A stretch of 44,769 bases of DNA from Caenibacillus caldisaponilyticus (GTDB lineage Bacteria; Bacillota; Bacilli; Bacillales; Sporolactobacillaceae): assembly GCF_002003465.1 (NCBI RefSeq), contig NZ_BDDQ01000046.1, positions 1-44,769 on the forward strand, written 5' to 3'. The position numbers were made by a program, and so were the translations under genes. Under the pieces are notes generated by a model. The model ran no database searches. It had not been told where the DNA came from and saw nothing but the letters and a program-made list of their open reading frames with translations. Below, in pieces: positions 24,987 to 34,470 of this stretch (its first letter is position 1; every line of letters begins with the position of its first letter).

Positions 24987-26132
24987 TCAGTTGGTGCGAA
25001 TCGGCAATATGAGCATGAGAATGTTGTCGTCATCCAACGGCCGGATTAAAAACGGCTTCATCGCGCCGGTGAACGTGACTTTGATTTCTTCCGCATCGAT
25101 TCGCGTCAATGCATCCATCATGTATTTTGAACTGAAAGAAATCCGCATTTCTTCGCCGCTATGATCGATGACCGGTACGCTTTCATAAACCCGGCCGATT
25201 TCGGGCGATTGGGAAATGATTTCCACTCGTTTTTCCGCTTCGAACGTTTTCAATTTCACGACGTTGTTGCGTTCCTCGCGGGCCAATAACGACGCGCGAT
25301 CGATCGCTTGTAAAAATTCCTTGGTATTTAAAATGATTTCGGTTTTGGCGTCTCTCGGAATGAGTCCGTCCGTTTCCGGGTAATTGCCTTCAAGCAACCG
25401 GGAAAAAAATTGAATGTTGTCGGTCTTGAATAAGATTTGATTCGAAGTGATGGCGATATCCACCCAGTCGTTCCCATTGTCATCGAGGATTTTTCCCAAT
25501 TCGTTCAGGCTTTTCCCCGGTATGACCACATTTTTATATTCGACCGCCGGATCGACATCGACGGCTACCACCCGTTTGGCCAAACGGTGGCTGTCCGTTG
25601 CGACGCAAGTCAGGCGTCCGTTTTTGATCGCCCAATTTGCGCCCGTCAACACCGGCCGCGTTTCGGACGTCGAGACGGCATAAACGGTTTGGCGAATGAC
25701 TTGTTTCAGCAAATCTTTTCGGATCGGCACGACGTTGTCCGCGCGGATCACGGGAAGCCTCGGATATTCTTCAGCATCCAATCCATTTAAGCTGAATTCC
25801 GCTTGTCCCGAGCGAATACGCGTGACAAACCGGCTGTCGACCTCGATGTCCACTTGATCGTTCGGAAGTTTTTTGACGATATCCGCGAAATAACGAGCGA
25901 TGAGCACGATGCTTCCCGGTTGATGGATCTCAATCTTTTGCACGCCGTCTTCTTCGAGCGGAATGAAGGCTTGGATGGAGACATCGGAATCGCTTCCGGT
26001 CAATGTCAAACCTTCCGGCGTCGCCTCCAGTTTTATGCCGGTCAGGATTGGGATGGTCGTCCGTGGCGAGACTGCTTTCATCACGTGGTTCACGTTTTCC
26101 GCCAAGGCGTCGCGATAAACGGTCAGCTTCAT
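24987..26132 (-). CDS. dnaN: DNA polymerase III beta subunit (sliding clamp)
   Basis: DnaN forms the homodimeric ring that tethers DNA polymerase III. The 381-residue protein has three similar clamp domains. MKLTVYRDALAENV matches family N-termini and LILPIRTN is the typical end; FLIRPLDDDNILMLILP is the conserved C-terminal hydrophobic-pocket region. I used the ATG at 26132 because it aligns with other DnaN proteins. An in-frame TTG at 26177 has a far better ribosome site (AGGAGG, seven-base spacing) and would add 15 residues, MALATSSIAGESGLL, so the start is uncertain. The second half of oriC lies between dnaA and this gene. Confidence 0.97.
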   Translation of the reverse strand: MKLTVYRDALAENVNHVMKAVSPRTTIPILTGIKLEATPEGLTLTGSDSDVSIQAFIPLEEDGVQKIEIHQPGSIVLIARYFADIVKKLPNDQVDIEVDSRFVTRIRSGQAEFSLNGLDAEEYPRLPVIRADNVVPIRKDLLKQVIRQTVYAVSTSETRPVLTGANWAIKNGRLTCVATDSHRLAKRVVAVDVDPAVEYKNVVIPGKSLNELGKILDDNGNDWVDIAITSNQILFKTDNIQFFSRLLEGNYPETDGLIPRDAKTEIILNTKEFLQAIDRASLLAREERNNVVKLKTFEAEKRVEIISQSPEIGRVYESVPVIDHSGEEMRISFSSKYMMDALTRIDAEEIKVTFTGAMKPFLIRPLDDDNILMLILPIRTN

Positions 26133-26224
26133 GAGCAAACCGCTTTCACCCGCGATGGATGATGTAGCGAGAGCCAATGGAATTCCTCCTAGTGTATTTC
26201 TTTATTATTAAGTAATAAAAGCAG

Positions 26225-26356
26225 TAATAATAGTAATAGGCGTTGTGAGTTTGTGAATAAATGCCGTAAAACAAGAAAGATAGCGTTATCCACATGTGGA
26301 CAAATTGTGAATAACGCGATCGCTAGGCCGCGAATTCTTAACAGGTCTGTGGATTA
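26225..26356 (-). other. oriC, unwinding half: DnaA boxes, GC clamp and DnaA-trio
   Basis: On the minus strand, reading away from dnaA, the DnaA boxes are TAATCCACA (26348-26356, overlapping the dnaA stop), TTATTCACA (26306-26314), TTGTCCACA (26295-26303) with its inverted partner TTATCCACA (plus strand, 26286-26294), TTATTCACA (26252-26260) and a degenerate AAACTCACA. Then CGCC (a GC stretch) leads into CTA TTA CTA TTA TTA (26225-26239), five DnaA-trio units, and an A/T-rich stretch. This is the box-GC-trio order of the B. subtilis basal unwinding system, where DnaA spreads from the last boxes onto one strand and opens the duplex. Confidence 0.9.
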
Positions 26357-27718
26357 TACCGGCGATTTCAAGTGCTCGGTGATCTCTTGGATTTCCCGGC
26401 GAAGATTTTGATCGGTTTCCAATAACTTTGAGATTTTTTCATGGGCGTGAATGACCGTCGTATGGTCCCGACCGCCGAATTCATCGCCGATTTTCGGGAG
26501 GGAGTAATCCGTCAATTCCCGAGCGAGATACATGGCGATTTGACGTGGAAAAGCGATGGATTTTGTCCGTTTTTTCGCGATGAAATCTTCGATTTTGACG
26601 TTGTAATGTTCGCCGACAGCGGCTTGAATGTCTTTAATGGTGATCGACTTAGGTTTGGAAGACGGAATGATATCCTTTAATGCTTCCGCCGCCAGGTCGA
26701 CGTTAATGTCTTGGTTGATCAGTGAGGAATAGGCGACGACACGAATCAAGGCGCCTTCCAATTCCCGAATGTTGGTGTCGATTTGGTTGGCGATGTACAA
26801 CATGACTTCGTTCGGCAAATCGAGACCTTCCGCCTTCGCTTTTTTCCGCAAAATCGCGATCCGCGTTTCCAGATCCGGCGGCGTGATGTCGGTGATCAAG
26901 CCCCATTCGAACCGCGAACGCAAGCGGTCTTCCAGCGTCGGTATTTCCTTAGGAGGGCGGTCGCTGGAGATGACGATTTGTTTCATGTCCTCGTGCAAGG
27001 CGTTAAAGGTATGGAAAAATTCTTCCTGGGTTTGTTCTTTTCCCGCCAAGAATTGAATATCATCTATTAATAAAACGTCGACGTTGCGATATTTGTTGCG
27101 AAAATTGTCCGCTTGATTGTCGCGGATCGCGTTGATGAATTCGTTGGTAAATTTTTCGGAGGACAAATAGACCACTTTGGCGTCGGGGTTGTGCTCCAAT
27201 ACATAATGACCGATGGCGTGCATCAAATGGGTTTTGCCCAGTCCGACCCCGCCGTAGATGAACAGCGGGTTGTAGGCCTTGGCCGGCGCCTCTGCAACGG
27301 CCAGCGATGCCGCGTGGGCGAACCGGTTGCCGGCACCGATCACGAAGGTATCGAACGTATATTTCGGATTCAGCATCGTCTTTCTCGTTTCTTTATTGTT
27401 GCGGTCGTCCCGGTGCGTATAGGCCGGCTTATGCTTCGGAATGTCGTAATAATCGTCATTTTCCTGATTGGATTGGGGGATGATGAATTTGACGCGGATA
27501 TCCGTTCCCGTCAGGTCCTTGAGCGTCTCCATGATCAACCCGGTGTAATGGTTTTCCAGCCAGTCCCGCGCAAATTCGTTGGGCGCGGCAATGACGAGCA
27601 CGTCGTCGCGGTATGAGTCGGCCGTCGTCGCTTTGAGCCACGTTTCAAAGCTCGGTTTGCTCAATTTCTTTTGTATCGACGCCAATGCCCTGCTCCATAA
27701 TTCTTGAATGTCTTCCAC
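26354..27718 (-). CDS. dnaA: Chromosomal replication initiator protein DnaA
   Basis: DnaA binds oriC boxes, oligomerises with ATP and melts the origin. The 454-residue protein has domain I ([20 protein letters not shown], interaction with helicase and regulators), a polar linker (about 83-112), the AAA+ domain with Walker A GGVGLGKT (156-163), Walker [11 protein letters not shown] and the arginine finger region LRSRFEWGL, and domain IV with the DNA-binding signature [15 protein letters not shown]. The start is GTG at 27718 after GGAGGGG; the longer frame adds an unconserved 18 residues. DnaA boxes lie on both sides, including one beside its own 5' end, consistent with autoregulation. Confidence 0.99.
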   Translation of the reverse strand: MEDIQELWSRALASIQKKLSKPSFETWLKATTADSYRDDVLVIAAPNEFARDWLENHYTGLIMETLKDLTGTDIRVKFIIPQSNQENDDYYDIPKHKPAYTHRDDRNNKETRKTMLNPKYTFDTFVIGAGNRFAHAASLAVAEAPAKAYNPLFIYGGVGLGKTHLMHAIGHYVLEHNPDAKVVYLSSEKFTNEFINAIRDNQADNFRNKYRNVDVLLIDDIQFLAGKEQTQEEFFHTFNALHEDMKQIVISSDRPPKEIPTLEDRLRSRFEWGLITDITPPDLETRIAILRKKAKAEGLDLPNEVMLYIANQIDTNIRELEGALIRVVAYSSLINQDINVDLAAEALKDIIPSSKPKSITIKDIQAAVGEHYNVKIEDFIAKKRTKSIAFPRQIAMYLARELTDYSLPKIGDEFGGRDHTTVIHAHEKISKLLETDQNLRREIQEITEHLKSPV

Positions 27719-27746
27719 ATTTTGCCCCTCCTTGTCGAAGCGCAAG

Positions 27747-28082
27747 TTATCCACAGGGCTGTTCGACACCATTCAAGGTTTAAAAGGATTTATCGACACC
27801 TGCACGAGACTGTGAATAAAAAAATAACAGACCCTGAACAATGTCCACAAATTCATCCACAATCTGTGGAAAAGTATATGTTTTCAAGTGGTTATACAGC
27901 GACTAAAACACATTTAATCATATCAAAAACCCCTTGGTGGTGCAATGGATTTCGAAGATTTATCCACAGTCTTAAACGGCTGTGGGTAAATCTTGTAAAC
28001 AGAGAATGAACATGTGAAAAATTTGTCGATAAATTGTTGGCGGGCAAAATGGATTAATCACAAGTCATCCACATGTGGATAA
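27747..28082. other. oriC, upstream DnaA-box cluster (incAB-like)
   Basis: Between dnaA and rpmH are exact boxes TTATCCACA at 27747, 27960 and (minus) 28074-28082, TTATTCACA (minus, 27811-27819) and TTACCCACA (minus, 27981-27989). One-mismatch forms are at 27790, 27853, 27865, 28024 and 28065. About ten boxes in 340 bp, in mixed orientation, correspond to the upstream incA/incB half of the Bacillus origin. 28083-28341 holds no further boxes or gene that I can support. Confidence 0.9.
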
Positions 28083-28341
28083 ATTGCCGTCCGAATGGCG
28101 TTTAAGGTGGCGGCGGTGTCTATCATTCACTGGGAAAGATGGGCGAAGTAATCATTGGTTGTGGATTTTGGAAAAAAGGGAGGCACGGTTCGTAAAGCGG
28201 AGGGGGAAACGATGCGTATAGAGCGGAAGGCGATGAAGCGGGGTTTCCTTGCATTCGGACGGGCGGGCGTCGGCGCTCATCTTTCCGGGCGAAAGACGCC
28301 TTTTTAAGCGATGGGAGTGCCGCTATGCGCGGGAAGTCACC

Positions 28342-28370
28342 TTGACATTTTCCCCTGTGCAAATTATAAT
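28342..28370 (+). promoter_or_regulatory. Promoter of rpmH
   Basis: A perfect sigma-A promoter: TTGACA (28342-28347), 17 bases, TATAAT (28365-28370), 47 bp before the rpmH start. Confidence 0.9.
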
Positions 28371-28417
28371 GAATCAGACTGTTTTTCATGTAGCGATCTC
28401 CCTGGGAGGTGTAATAG

Positions 28418-28552
28418 ATGAAACGCACTTATCAACCGAATAATCGCAAGAGGAAAAAAGTGCACGGTTTTCGTGCCCGCATGAGCACTAAGAACGGACG
28501 TAAAGTGCTTGCGCGTCGCCGTCGCAAGGGTAGAAAAGTTTTGTCCGCTTAA
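28418..28552 (+). CDS. rpmH: Large ribosomal subunit protein bL34
   Basis: This is the 44-residue, highly basic L34 protein of the 50S subunit: [31 protein letters not shown] and a C-terminal arginine/lysine block. It has an ideal ribosome site (GGGAGGTG) and a consensus promoter, as expected for a gene expressed at ribosomal-protein level. It is the first gene of the right arm, reading away from oriC, and is followed by an internal terminator that would let rpmH be made in excess of rnpA. Confidence 0.99.
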   Translation: MKRTYQPNNRKRKKVHGFRARMSTKNGRKVLARRRRKGRKVLSA

Positions 28553-28582
28553 GGCCACTGTCAGTCCGCAGTGGTCTTTTTT
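28553..28582 (+). terminator. Partial terminator between rpmH and rnpA
   Basis: GGCCACTG pairs with CAGTGGTC over eight bases followed by TTTTTT, directly after the rpmH stop. Since no separate rnpA promoter is evident, it probably lets some transcripts through. Confidence 0.8.
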
Positions 28583-28641
28583 CCTAATGAGTTGGACAAA
28601 GCTTAGTCGCCGAGGTGCGCATATTTTGGGGCGATGTGCCG

Positions 28642-29001
28642 ATGAAAAAGATCCAGCGTTTAAAGAAGAATAAAGATTTTCAAGAAGTCTTTAAGAACGG
28701 GCAGTCGACGGCGAACCGCCAGTTTGTCGTTTATGTGTTAAAAAAAGAGGGACAAGCTTATAACAGAGTCGGTTTGTCCGTAAGCAAAAAGTTGGGAAAG
28801 GCCGTCAAGCGCAATCGCATCAAGAGGTTGATTCGCGAGTCGGTTCGTGCGCTTGAAAACCGTTTCATCACGGGCGTGGATTGTGTTATCATTGCAAGGA
28901 AACCGGCTGCCGAGTTGGATTTTCATGAAACCTTGAGCTCTATCAAACACGTATTAAACCGCGCGGGGGTGCTTCAACCCCAAAGGGATGACCGCTCTTG
29001 A
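28642..29001 (+). CDS. rnpA: Ribonuclease P protein component
   Basis: This is the protein subunit of RNase P, which with the RNA subunit removes tRNA 5' leaders (119 residues). It begins [17 protein letters not shown] and carries the RNR motif in [12 protein letters not shown], which contacts the catalytic RNA. The chosen ATG aligns with B. subtilis RnpA; the ribosome site is weak (GGGGCGATG), consistent with low expression relative to rpmH. The stop overlaps the yidD start (TTGA). Confidence 0.97.
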   Translation: MKKIQRLKKNKDFQEVFKNGQSTANRQFVVYVLKKEGQAYNRVGLSVSKKLGKAVKRNRIKRLIRESVRALENRFITGVDCVIIARKPAAELDFHETLSSIKHVLNRAGVLQPQRDDRS

Positions 29002-29246
29002 AGCAGATTGCCTTGGCGTTGATCGCCTTTTATCAAAAAGTGATTTCGCCCATGAAACCGCCGACGTGCCGTTTTTATCCGACTTGTTCGCAATACGGCA
29101 TGGAAGCGATCCAACGTTTCGGCTTCTTTAAAGGCGGCTTTTTGACGATAAAACGCCTGGTCAAATGCCATCCGTTTCACCCGGGCGGTTTTGATCCCGT
29201 ACCTGAACGATTTCCCGAAAAACGTTCCGCGAAAACTGATCGGTAG
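28998..29246 (+). CDS. yidD: Membrane protein insertion efficiency factor YidD
   Basis: This 82-residue protein helps YidC-dependent membrane insertion. It shows the family block [20 protein letters not shown] followed by [11 protein letters not shown], with the conserved cysteines of [10 protein letters not shown] and [14 protein letters not shown] near the end. It starts at TTG overlapping the rnpA stop by 4 bp, so translation is coupled. Its position between rnpA and yidC is the general bacterial arrangement. Confidence 0.95.
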   Translation: MKQIALALIAFYQKVISPMKPPTCRFYPTCSQYGMEAIQRFGFFKGGFLTIKRLVKCHPFHPGGFDPVPERFPEKRSAKTDR

Positions 29247-29267
29247 GAGAATAGGAGGTTAAATCGG

Positions 29268-30038
29268 TTGCGAAAAAAGGTTGTTTTTGCCTTATTCCTT
29301 ATTTTGCTCATCGGTTTATTGACGGGCTGTTCGGACCTGCATAAGCCGATTACTCCGGAGAGCACCGGCATTTGGAACGAATGGTTTGTTTGGCCGCTCT
29401 CTTGGTTTATCACGAAAGTCGCCGATTTCTTCGGAGGGAGCTACGGCATCTCCATCATCGTCTGTACGATTTTGGTGCGGCTCGTCATCCTTCCTTTAAT
29501 GATCAAACAATTGCAAAATTCGCGGGCGATGCAAGCCTTGCAGCCCGAATTGATGAAACTCAGGGAAAAGTACAGCTCCAAGGATGCGGAAACGCAAAAG
29601 AAATTACAGCAGGAAACGATGTTGCTTTTCCAAAAGTACAACGTCAATCCGCTGGCGGGTTGCTTTCCGATTCTTATTCAAATGCCGATTCTCATCGCGT
29701 TTTATCATGCGATTTATCGGACGCCTGAAATTCGGGAACACACCTTTTTATGGTTCAGCCTCGGACATCCCGACAAATTTTTCATTTTGCCTTTAATCGC
29801 TGCGGTGACGACTTTTATTCAACAGAAGCTGATGGTTGGACGCATGGGAAATGCCAATCCGCAGATGGCGGTCATGACCTATATTTTCCCGATCATGATT
29901 GCGATCGCCGCCATCAATTTCCCATCCGCGCTTGCGCTTTACTGGGTCATCGGTAACATTTTTATGATCTTTCAAACCTACTTTATGTACGCTCCCATGA
30001 AAAAGGAATCGAAGGAAACGGGAGGAGCTAAAAAGTGA
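29268..30038 (+). CDS. yidC: Membrane protein insertase YidC (SpoIIIJ type)
   Basis: This Oxa1/YidC-family insertase has 256 residues. It is a lipoprotein: a signal stretch (VVFALFLILLIGLLTG) ends in the lipobox LTGC. Five membrane segments follow, including GISIIVCTILVRLVILPLMI with the groove arginine, NPLAGCFPILIQMPILIAFY and the C-terminal helices. The start is TTG after AGGAGG. The SpoIIIJ paralogue, encoded next to jag near oriC, is needed for forespore sigma-G activity in B. subtilis. Position makes this the SpoIIIJ orthologue. Confidence 0.97.
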   Translation: MRKKVVFALFLILLIGLLTGCSDLHKPITPESTGIWNEWFVWPLSWFITKVADFFGGSYGISIIVCTILVRLVILPLMIKQLQNSRAMQALQPELMKLREKYSSKDAETQKKLQQETMLLFQKYNVNPLAGCFPILIQMPILIAFYHAIYRTPEIREHTFLWFSLGHPDKFFILPLIAAVTTFIQQKLMVGRMGNANPQMAVMTYIFPIMIAIAAINFPSALALYWVIGNIFMIFQTYFMYAPMKKESKETGGAKK

Positions 30039-30679
30039 AAGAGGTAACCGTCAGCGGGAAATCGGTGGACGAAGCCCTGGCTCTCGCCCTCGATCGGTTG
30101 CGGGTGGCGAGAGATCAGGTCGACGTCGAGGTTCTCGAAGAGCCGAAGAAAGGGTTATTCGGCTTTATCGGGTCGAGACCGGCGACGATTCGGGTTGCGG
30201 TGAAAACGGATCCCGTTCAAGAAGCCGCGGACTATTTGCTGAACATCGCCAGGAAAATCACCGGCGACGCGTCGATCGACGTTCAAGAATTAGGCGGTCG
30301 TGAATATGTGTTCAACATAAAAACGTCCAAACAAGCGATTTTGATCGGAAAAAAAGGCCAGACGCTCAATGCCCTCCAATACTTGGTCAATTTGCTTTGC
30401 AATCAACATGCGCAGCATAGAATCCGCATCGTTGTCGATGTCGAGGACTATCGGCAACGGCGTAAGGAGGCGCTTGAAAATCTCGCCCATCGCTCGGCGG
30501 AGAGAGTCGAACGGACGAGACATGCGGTGAAACTCGAGGCGATGCCGTCTTTTGAAAGGAAAATTGTACATAACGCCTTGCTTAACCATCCTTCGGTGAC
30601 GACCCGTTCGGTCGGAGAAGAACCGAACCGCTCTGTCGTGATCGATTTAAAAGAAGCGTTAAAAGACGAGAAAAACTGA
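30035..30679 (+). CDS. jag: RNA-binding protein Jag/KhpB
   Basis: This 214-residue protein has the order Jag-N domain (1-50: VSGKSVDEALALALDRL ... KKGLFGFIG), KH domain (about 75-150, loop IGKKGQTLNALQYL) and R3H domain (about 150-212, SAERVERTRHAVKLEAM). KhpB pairs with KhpA to bind many RNAs and affects cell division and elongation in Gram-positives. The GTG start overlaps the yidC stop by 4 bp (GTGA), so it is coupled to yidC. Confidence 0.96.
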   Translation: MKEVTVSGKSVDEALALALDRLRVARDQVDVEVLEEPKKGLFGFIGSRPATIRVAVKTDPVQEAADYLLNIARKITGDASIDVQELGGREYVFNIKTSKQAILIGKKGQTLNALQYLVNLLCNQHAQHRIRIVVDVEDYRQRRKEALENLAHRSAERVERTRHAVKLEAMPSFERKIVHNALLNHPSVTTRSVGEEPNRSVVIDLKEALKDEKN

Positions 30680-30692
30680 TCGACGAGTTTGA

Positions 30693-30724
30693 GTGCCCGC
30701 CATTGCGCGGGTGTTTTTTTTTGC
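30693..30724 (+). terminator. Terminator of the rpmH-jag operon
   Basis: CCCGC pairs with GCGGG (with flanking pairs) over a short loop, followed by a long T-run, 14 bp past the jag stop. 30725-30967 holds no gene I can support. Confidence 0.8.
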
Positions 30725-30967
30725 CGTTTGGTTAGACGGTTTTCCCGCTGCGTTTGGCTGCGTTTTAAACATGCGTCCCCCAGGCGCTCCGTTTTTCTTC
30801 TTCAGGATTCTCCGATTCGCCGCCCACGACCATCCTCATGCGCTTCCGCTTTTATTCCGGTTGAACGGCGGCCCATTTTTGGCCGGACAAGACGGCCAAT
30901 GCCCCTTGCCGATAACAGCATGTCTTTTCCCAAGCGTTGATCACGGTCCGGCGGTTGAGCGATCAGG

Positions 30968-31099
30968 ATTATCCTCATGTGAATAAAAACGGCAAAGCAA
31001 AACTTGTCCACATGGAAAAACATGAACGGCTCCGAAACTTTATCCACAGTTGATTTTGTGTTATCCTATACCTTTAGGAGACTTATCCATTGTGGATAA
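30968..31099. promoter_or_regulatory. Third DnaA-box cluster, upstream of mnmE
   Basis: Within 132 bp lie TTATTCACA (minus, 30978-30986), TTGTCCACA (31004-31012), TTATCCACA (31040-31048) and TTATCCACA (minus, 31091-31099), plus the one-mismatch TTATCCTCA at 30968. The last two boxes bracket the likely mnmE promoter region (TTATCCTATACC at 31061-31072). DnaA could regulate mnmEG, or the cluster could titrate DnaA near the origin. Confidence 0.75.
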
Positions 31100-31163
31100 C
31101 TCCCCGCGCCCCGAGTGTTCTCGGGCGCCGGGTCCGGACTTTGCTTGAAAGAGGGTGAAGCAA

Positions 31164-32540
31164 GTGGAAGCTGATACCATTGCGGCCGTCTCTACGCCCA
31201 TGGGGGAAGGAGCGATTGCCATTGTCCGCGTCAGCGGCGATGAAGCGATCGCCATCACGGACCGCATTTACAAGGGTAAAAAGCCGCTTGTGGAAGTCCC
31301 ATCACATACGATCCACTACGGTAAAATCATAGATCCCGCGACCGGACAGGCGGTCGAAGAAGTCATGGTTTCGGTGATGAAGGCCCCGAAGACGTTCACG
31401 AGGGAGGACGTCGTGGAAATAAACTGTCACGGCGGACTCGTTTCCGTGAATCGGGTGCTGGAACTCGTCTTGAATGCGGGCGCGCGCCTCGCCGAACCGG
31501 GCGAATTTACAAAGCGTGCCTTTTTGAACGGGCGCATCGATCTGTCGCAGGCGGAAGCGGTGATGGATCTGATCAGGGCGAAAACCGACCGGGCGATGAA
31601 GATCGCGATTGGGCAGATGGAGGGAAGATTGTCGAAGCTTGTCAAAAGCTTGCGGCAAACCTTGATTGAAATGATCGCCGCCGTTGAAGTCAACATCGAC
31701 TATCCCGAATACGACGCGGAAGAAGTCACCCATCCGCTTTTGCTGCGGCAAGCCCGTTCCGTTCGCGAGCAAATTGAATCTTTATTGACGACCGCAAAAC
31801 AAGGTAAAATCCTGAGGGAAGGTTTATCGACCGCGATCATCGGCCGGCCGAACGTCGGGAAATCTTCATTGTTGAACAGCCTCGCCCACGAAAATAAGGC
31901 GATAGTGACCGATATTCCGGGGACGACGCGCGATGTCATTGAAGAATACGTGAACGTGCGCGGCGTGCCGTTAAGGCTTATCGATACCGCCGGCATTCGG
32001 GAGACCGATGATGTCGTGGAAAAAATCGGCGTCGAGCGCTCGCGGCAGGTGTTGAAAAAAGCGGATCTCATTTTGTTGCTGTTGAACAACAATGAACCGC
32101 TCACCGAAGAAGATCGGCGCTTGTTTGCGGCCATTGAGAACATGGATGCCATCATCATCATCAATAAAATGGATCTGCCGACGGCGCTCGATCATGACGA
32201 AGTGCGGAAATTGGCGGCCGGCCGGCCGGTCATTACGACCTCTTTATTAAAAGAGGAAGGGATAGACCGGTTGGAAGAAGCGATCGCTTCGTTGTTTTTC
32301 AGTGAGGGTGTGGAGGCGCAAGATGTCACGTATGTGTCCAACACGCGCCACATCGCTCTCTTGAACCGGGCGCTTGCGGCCATCGACGATGCGATCGGTG
32401 CCATCGAATCGGGGCTGCCGATTGATATGGCCCAAATTGATATTCGCAAGGCTTGGGAAATTCTCGGTGAAATCATCGGAGATACCGTTTCTGAAAGCTT
32501 GATTGATCAATTGTTTTCACAATTTTGTCTCGGCAAATAA
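31164..32540 (+). CDS. mnmE: tRNA modification GTPase MnmE
   Basis: With MnmG this enzyme makes the 5-aminomethyl-type modification of wobble uridine-34 in several tRNAs. The 458-residue protein has an N-terminal folate-binding domain ([20 protein letters not shown]), a helical domain, and an inserted G domain with G1 [11 protein letters not shown]2 region [10 protein letters not shown]3 DTAGIR and G4 NKMD. It ends in QFCLGK, carrying the conserved cysteine. I chose the GTG six bases after GAGGGTG. It begins the mnmE-mnmG-rsmG-noc string and is preceded by DnaA boxes. Confidence 0.98.
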   Translation: MEADTIAAVSTPMGEGAIAIVRVSGDEAIAITDRIYKGKKPLVEVPSHTIHYGKIIDPATGQAVEEVMVSVMKAPKTFTREDVVEINCHGGLVSVNRVLELVLNAGARLAEPGEFTKRAFLNGRIDLSQAEAVMDLIRAKTDRAMKIAIGQMEGRLSKLVKSLRQTLIEMIAAVEVNIDYPEYDAEEVTHPLLLRQARSVREQIESLLTTAKQGKILREGLSTAIIGRPNVGKSSLLNSLAHENKAIVTDIPGTTRDVIEEYVNVRGVPLRLIDTAGIRETDDVVEKIGVERSRQVLKKADLILLLLNNNEPLTEEDRRLFAAIENMDAIIIINKMDLPTALDHDEVRKLAAGRPVITTSLLKEEGIDRLEEAIASLFFSEGVEAQDVTYVSNTRHIALLNRALAAIDDAIGAIESGLPIDMAQIDIRKAWEILGEIIGDTVSESLIDQLFSQFCLGK

Positions 32541-32569
32541 AATTTTTATTGGAAAAAGGTGACTAAAAA

Positions 32570-34456
32570 ATGACGTATTTGGCAGGAGAATACGACGTAA
32601 TCGTTGTCGGTGCCGGCCATGCCGGGTGTGAAGCCGCTCTTGCCGCCGCCAGAATGGGTGCGAAAACCCTTGTGCTCACGCTCAATCTGGACACGATTGC
32701 CTTCATGCCGTGCAACCCGTCGATCGGCGGGCCGGCGAAAGGCGTGGTAGTTCGGGAAATCGATGCGCTCGGCGGTGAAATGGGGCGGAACATCGACAAA
32801 ACGAATATCCAAATGCGGATGTTGAACACCCGTAAAGGTCCCGCTGTTCGCGCTTTGCGGGCGCAAGCCGACAAGTTTTTGTATATCCGGGAAATGAAGC
32901 GGACGTTGGAGCGAACCGAAAATCTTACCTTGCAACAAGGCATGGTTGAACGGTTGATCGTTGAAAACGGCGTCTGCAAAGGCGTGATCACGAAAACGAA
33001 CGCCGAATATCGGGCGAAGGCGGTCGTGCTGACGACCGGAACGTTTTTGCGCGGAAAAATCATCATCGGCGATCTTTCGTACGACAGCGGTCCGAATAAC
33101 ATGCAGCCGTCGATCAATCTTTCTTACCATTTGCAAGAACTCGGGTTCGAATTGGTCCGTTTTAAAACCGGGACCCCGCCGCGCGTGAACAGCAACACGA
33201 TCGATTACAGCAAAACGGAAATCCAACCCGGCGATGATGAACCGCGCGCTTTTTCGTACGAAACGACGGAATACAATACCGACCAAATCCCGTGTTGGCT
33301 GACGTATACGAGCCCGAAAACCCACGAATTGATCAGTGAAAATCTGGACCGCGCGCCGATGTATTCCGGAAAGATTAAAGGCACCGGCCCTCGGTATTGC
33401 CCGTCGATCGAAGACAAGGTGGTGCGGTTCAGCGACAAGCCGCGTCATCAAATCTTCCTTGAACCGGAAGGTCGGGAAACGGATGAGGTGTATGTCCAAG
33501 GGTTGTCGACGAGTTTGCCGGAAGACATTCAAAGGGAAATTTTGAAGACGATTCCGGGACTTGAAAACGCGACGATGATGCGGCCCGGTTACGCGATTGA
33601 ATACGACGCCATCGTCCCGACGCAATTGTGGCCGTCTCTCGAGACGAAAAAGATCAAAGGATTGTTTACCGCCGGGCAAATCAACGGAACATCCGGTTAC
33701 GAGGAAGCGGCCGGACAAGGCATCATCGCTGGGATCAACGCGGCCCGTTCGGTTTTCAACCAAGATCCCATCATCCTCGACCGGTCGCAGGCGTATATCG
33801 GCGTGCTGATCGACGATCTTGTCACGAAAGGCACTAACGAACCTTACCGGCTGTTGACGTCGCGGGCGGAATACCGTTTGCTTCTCCGCCATGACAACGC
33901 CGATTTAAGATTGACTGAAATCGGTTATCAAATCGGTTTGATTTCCGAGGAGCGTTATCAACGGTTCCTGAAAAAGAAACAACTGATTGAAAAGGAAAAA
34001 GAACGGTTGGCCAATCTCACGATCAAGCCGACCGATGAGGTGCAACGATTGATCGAAACCAACGGCGGACAACCGTTGAAAGAACCGGTGAGCGCCTCCC
34101 AATTTTTAAAACGGCCGGAAATCACTTATCAAGATATTGCGGCGATTTGTCCCGCCGATGAAGACATCCCCGCCGATGTCGCCGAACAGGTGGAAATACA
34201 GATTAAATACGAAGGTTATATCGCCAAACAAATGCAGCAAGTGGAACGCATGAAGAAAATGGAGGAAAAACGCCTGCCTGAAGACCTCGACTACTATGCG
34301 ATCAATGGGTTGGCGACGGAAGCCAAGCAAAAATTGAGCCAAGTTCGCCCGCTTTCCATCGGTCAGGCGTCGCGCGTATCGGGCGTCAACCCGAGCGACA
34401 TCTCGATTCTTCTCGTTTATTTGGAACACGGAAAGTTGGCCAAAGTGGCCGAATGA
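32570..34456 (+). CDS. mnmG: tRNA uridine-5-carboxymethylaminomethyl modification enzyme MnmG (GidA)
   Basis: This FAD-dependent partner of MnmE has 628 residues, the same as B. subtilis. The N-terminal dinucleotide-binding motif reads [20 protein letters not shown]. Conserved downstream blocks include [47 protein letters not shown] and the tRNA-binding C-terminus with [17 protein letters not shown]. It follows mnmE by 29 bp, in one operon. It has its own ATG with AAAAAGGTG upstream. Confidence 0.99.
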   Translation: MTYLAGEYDVIVVGAGHAGCEAALAAARMGAKTLVLTLNLDTIAFMPCNPSIGGPAKGVVVREIDALGGEMGRNIDKTNIQMRMLNTRKGPAVRALRAQADKFLYIREMKRTLERTENLTLQQGMVERLIVENGVCKGVITKTNAEYRAKAVVLTTGTFLRGKIIIGDLSYDSGPNNMQPSINLSYHLQELGFELVRFKTGTPPRVNSNTIDYSKTEIQPGDDEPRAFSYETTEYNTDQIPCWLTYTSPKTHELISENLDRAPMYSGKIKGTGPRYCPSIEDKVVRFSDKPRHQIFLEPEGRETDEVYVQGLSTSLPEDIQREILKTIPGLENATMMRPGYAIEYDAIVPTQLWPSLETKKIKGLFTAGQINGTSGYEEAAGQGIIAGINAARSVFNQDPIILDRSQAYIGVLIDDLVTKGTNEPYRLLTSRAEYRLLLRHDNADLRLTEIGYQIGLISEERYQRFLKKKQLIEKEKERLANLTIKPTDEVQRLIETNGGQPLKEPVSASQFLKRPEITYQDIAAICPADEDIPADVAEQVEIQIKYEGYIAKQMQQVERMKKMEEKRLPEDLDYYAINGLATEAKQKLSQVRPLSIGQASRVSGVNPSDISILLVYLEHGKLAKVAE

Positions 34457-34470
34457 ATCGGAGGCCATCC

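Noticed and set aside
30693-30986. 97-codon plus-strand frame after jag
   Set aside because: Starts inside the terminator, has no ribosome site and shows low-complexity composition.
32546-33892. 448-codon minus-strand open frame
   Set aside because: Antisense shadow of mnmG caused by GC-rich codon bias; the protein composition is unnatural.
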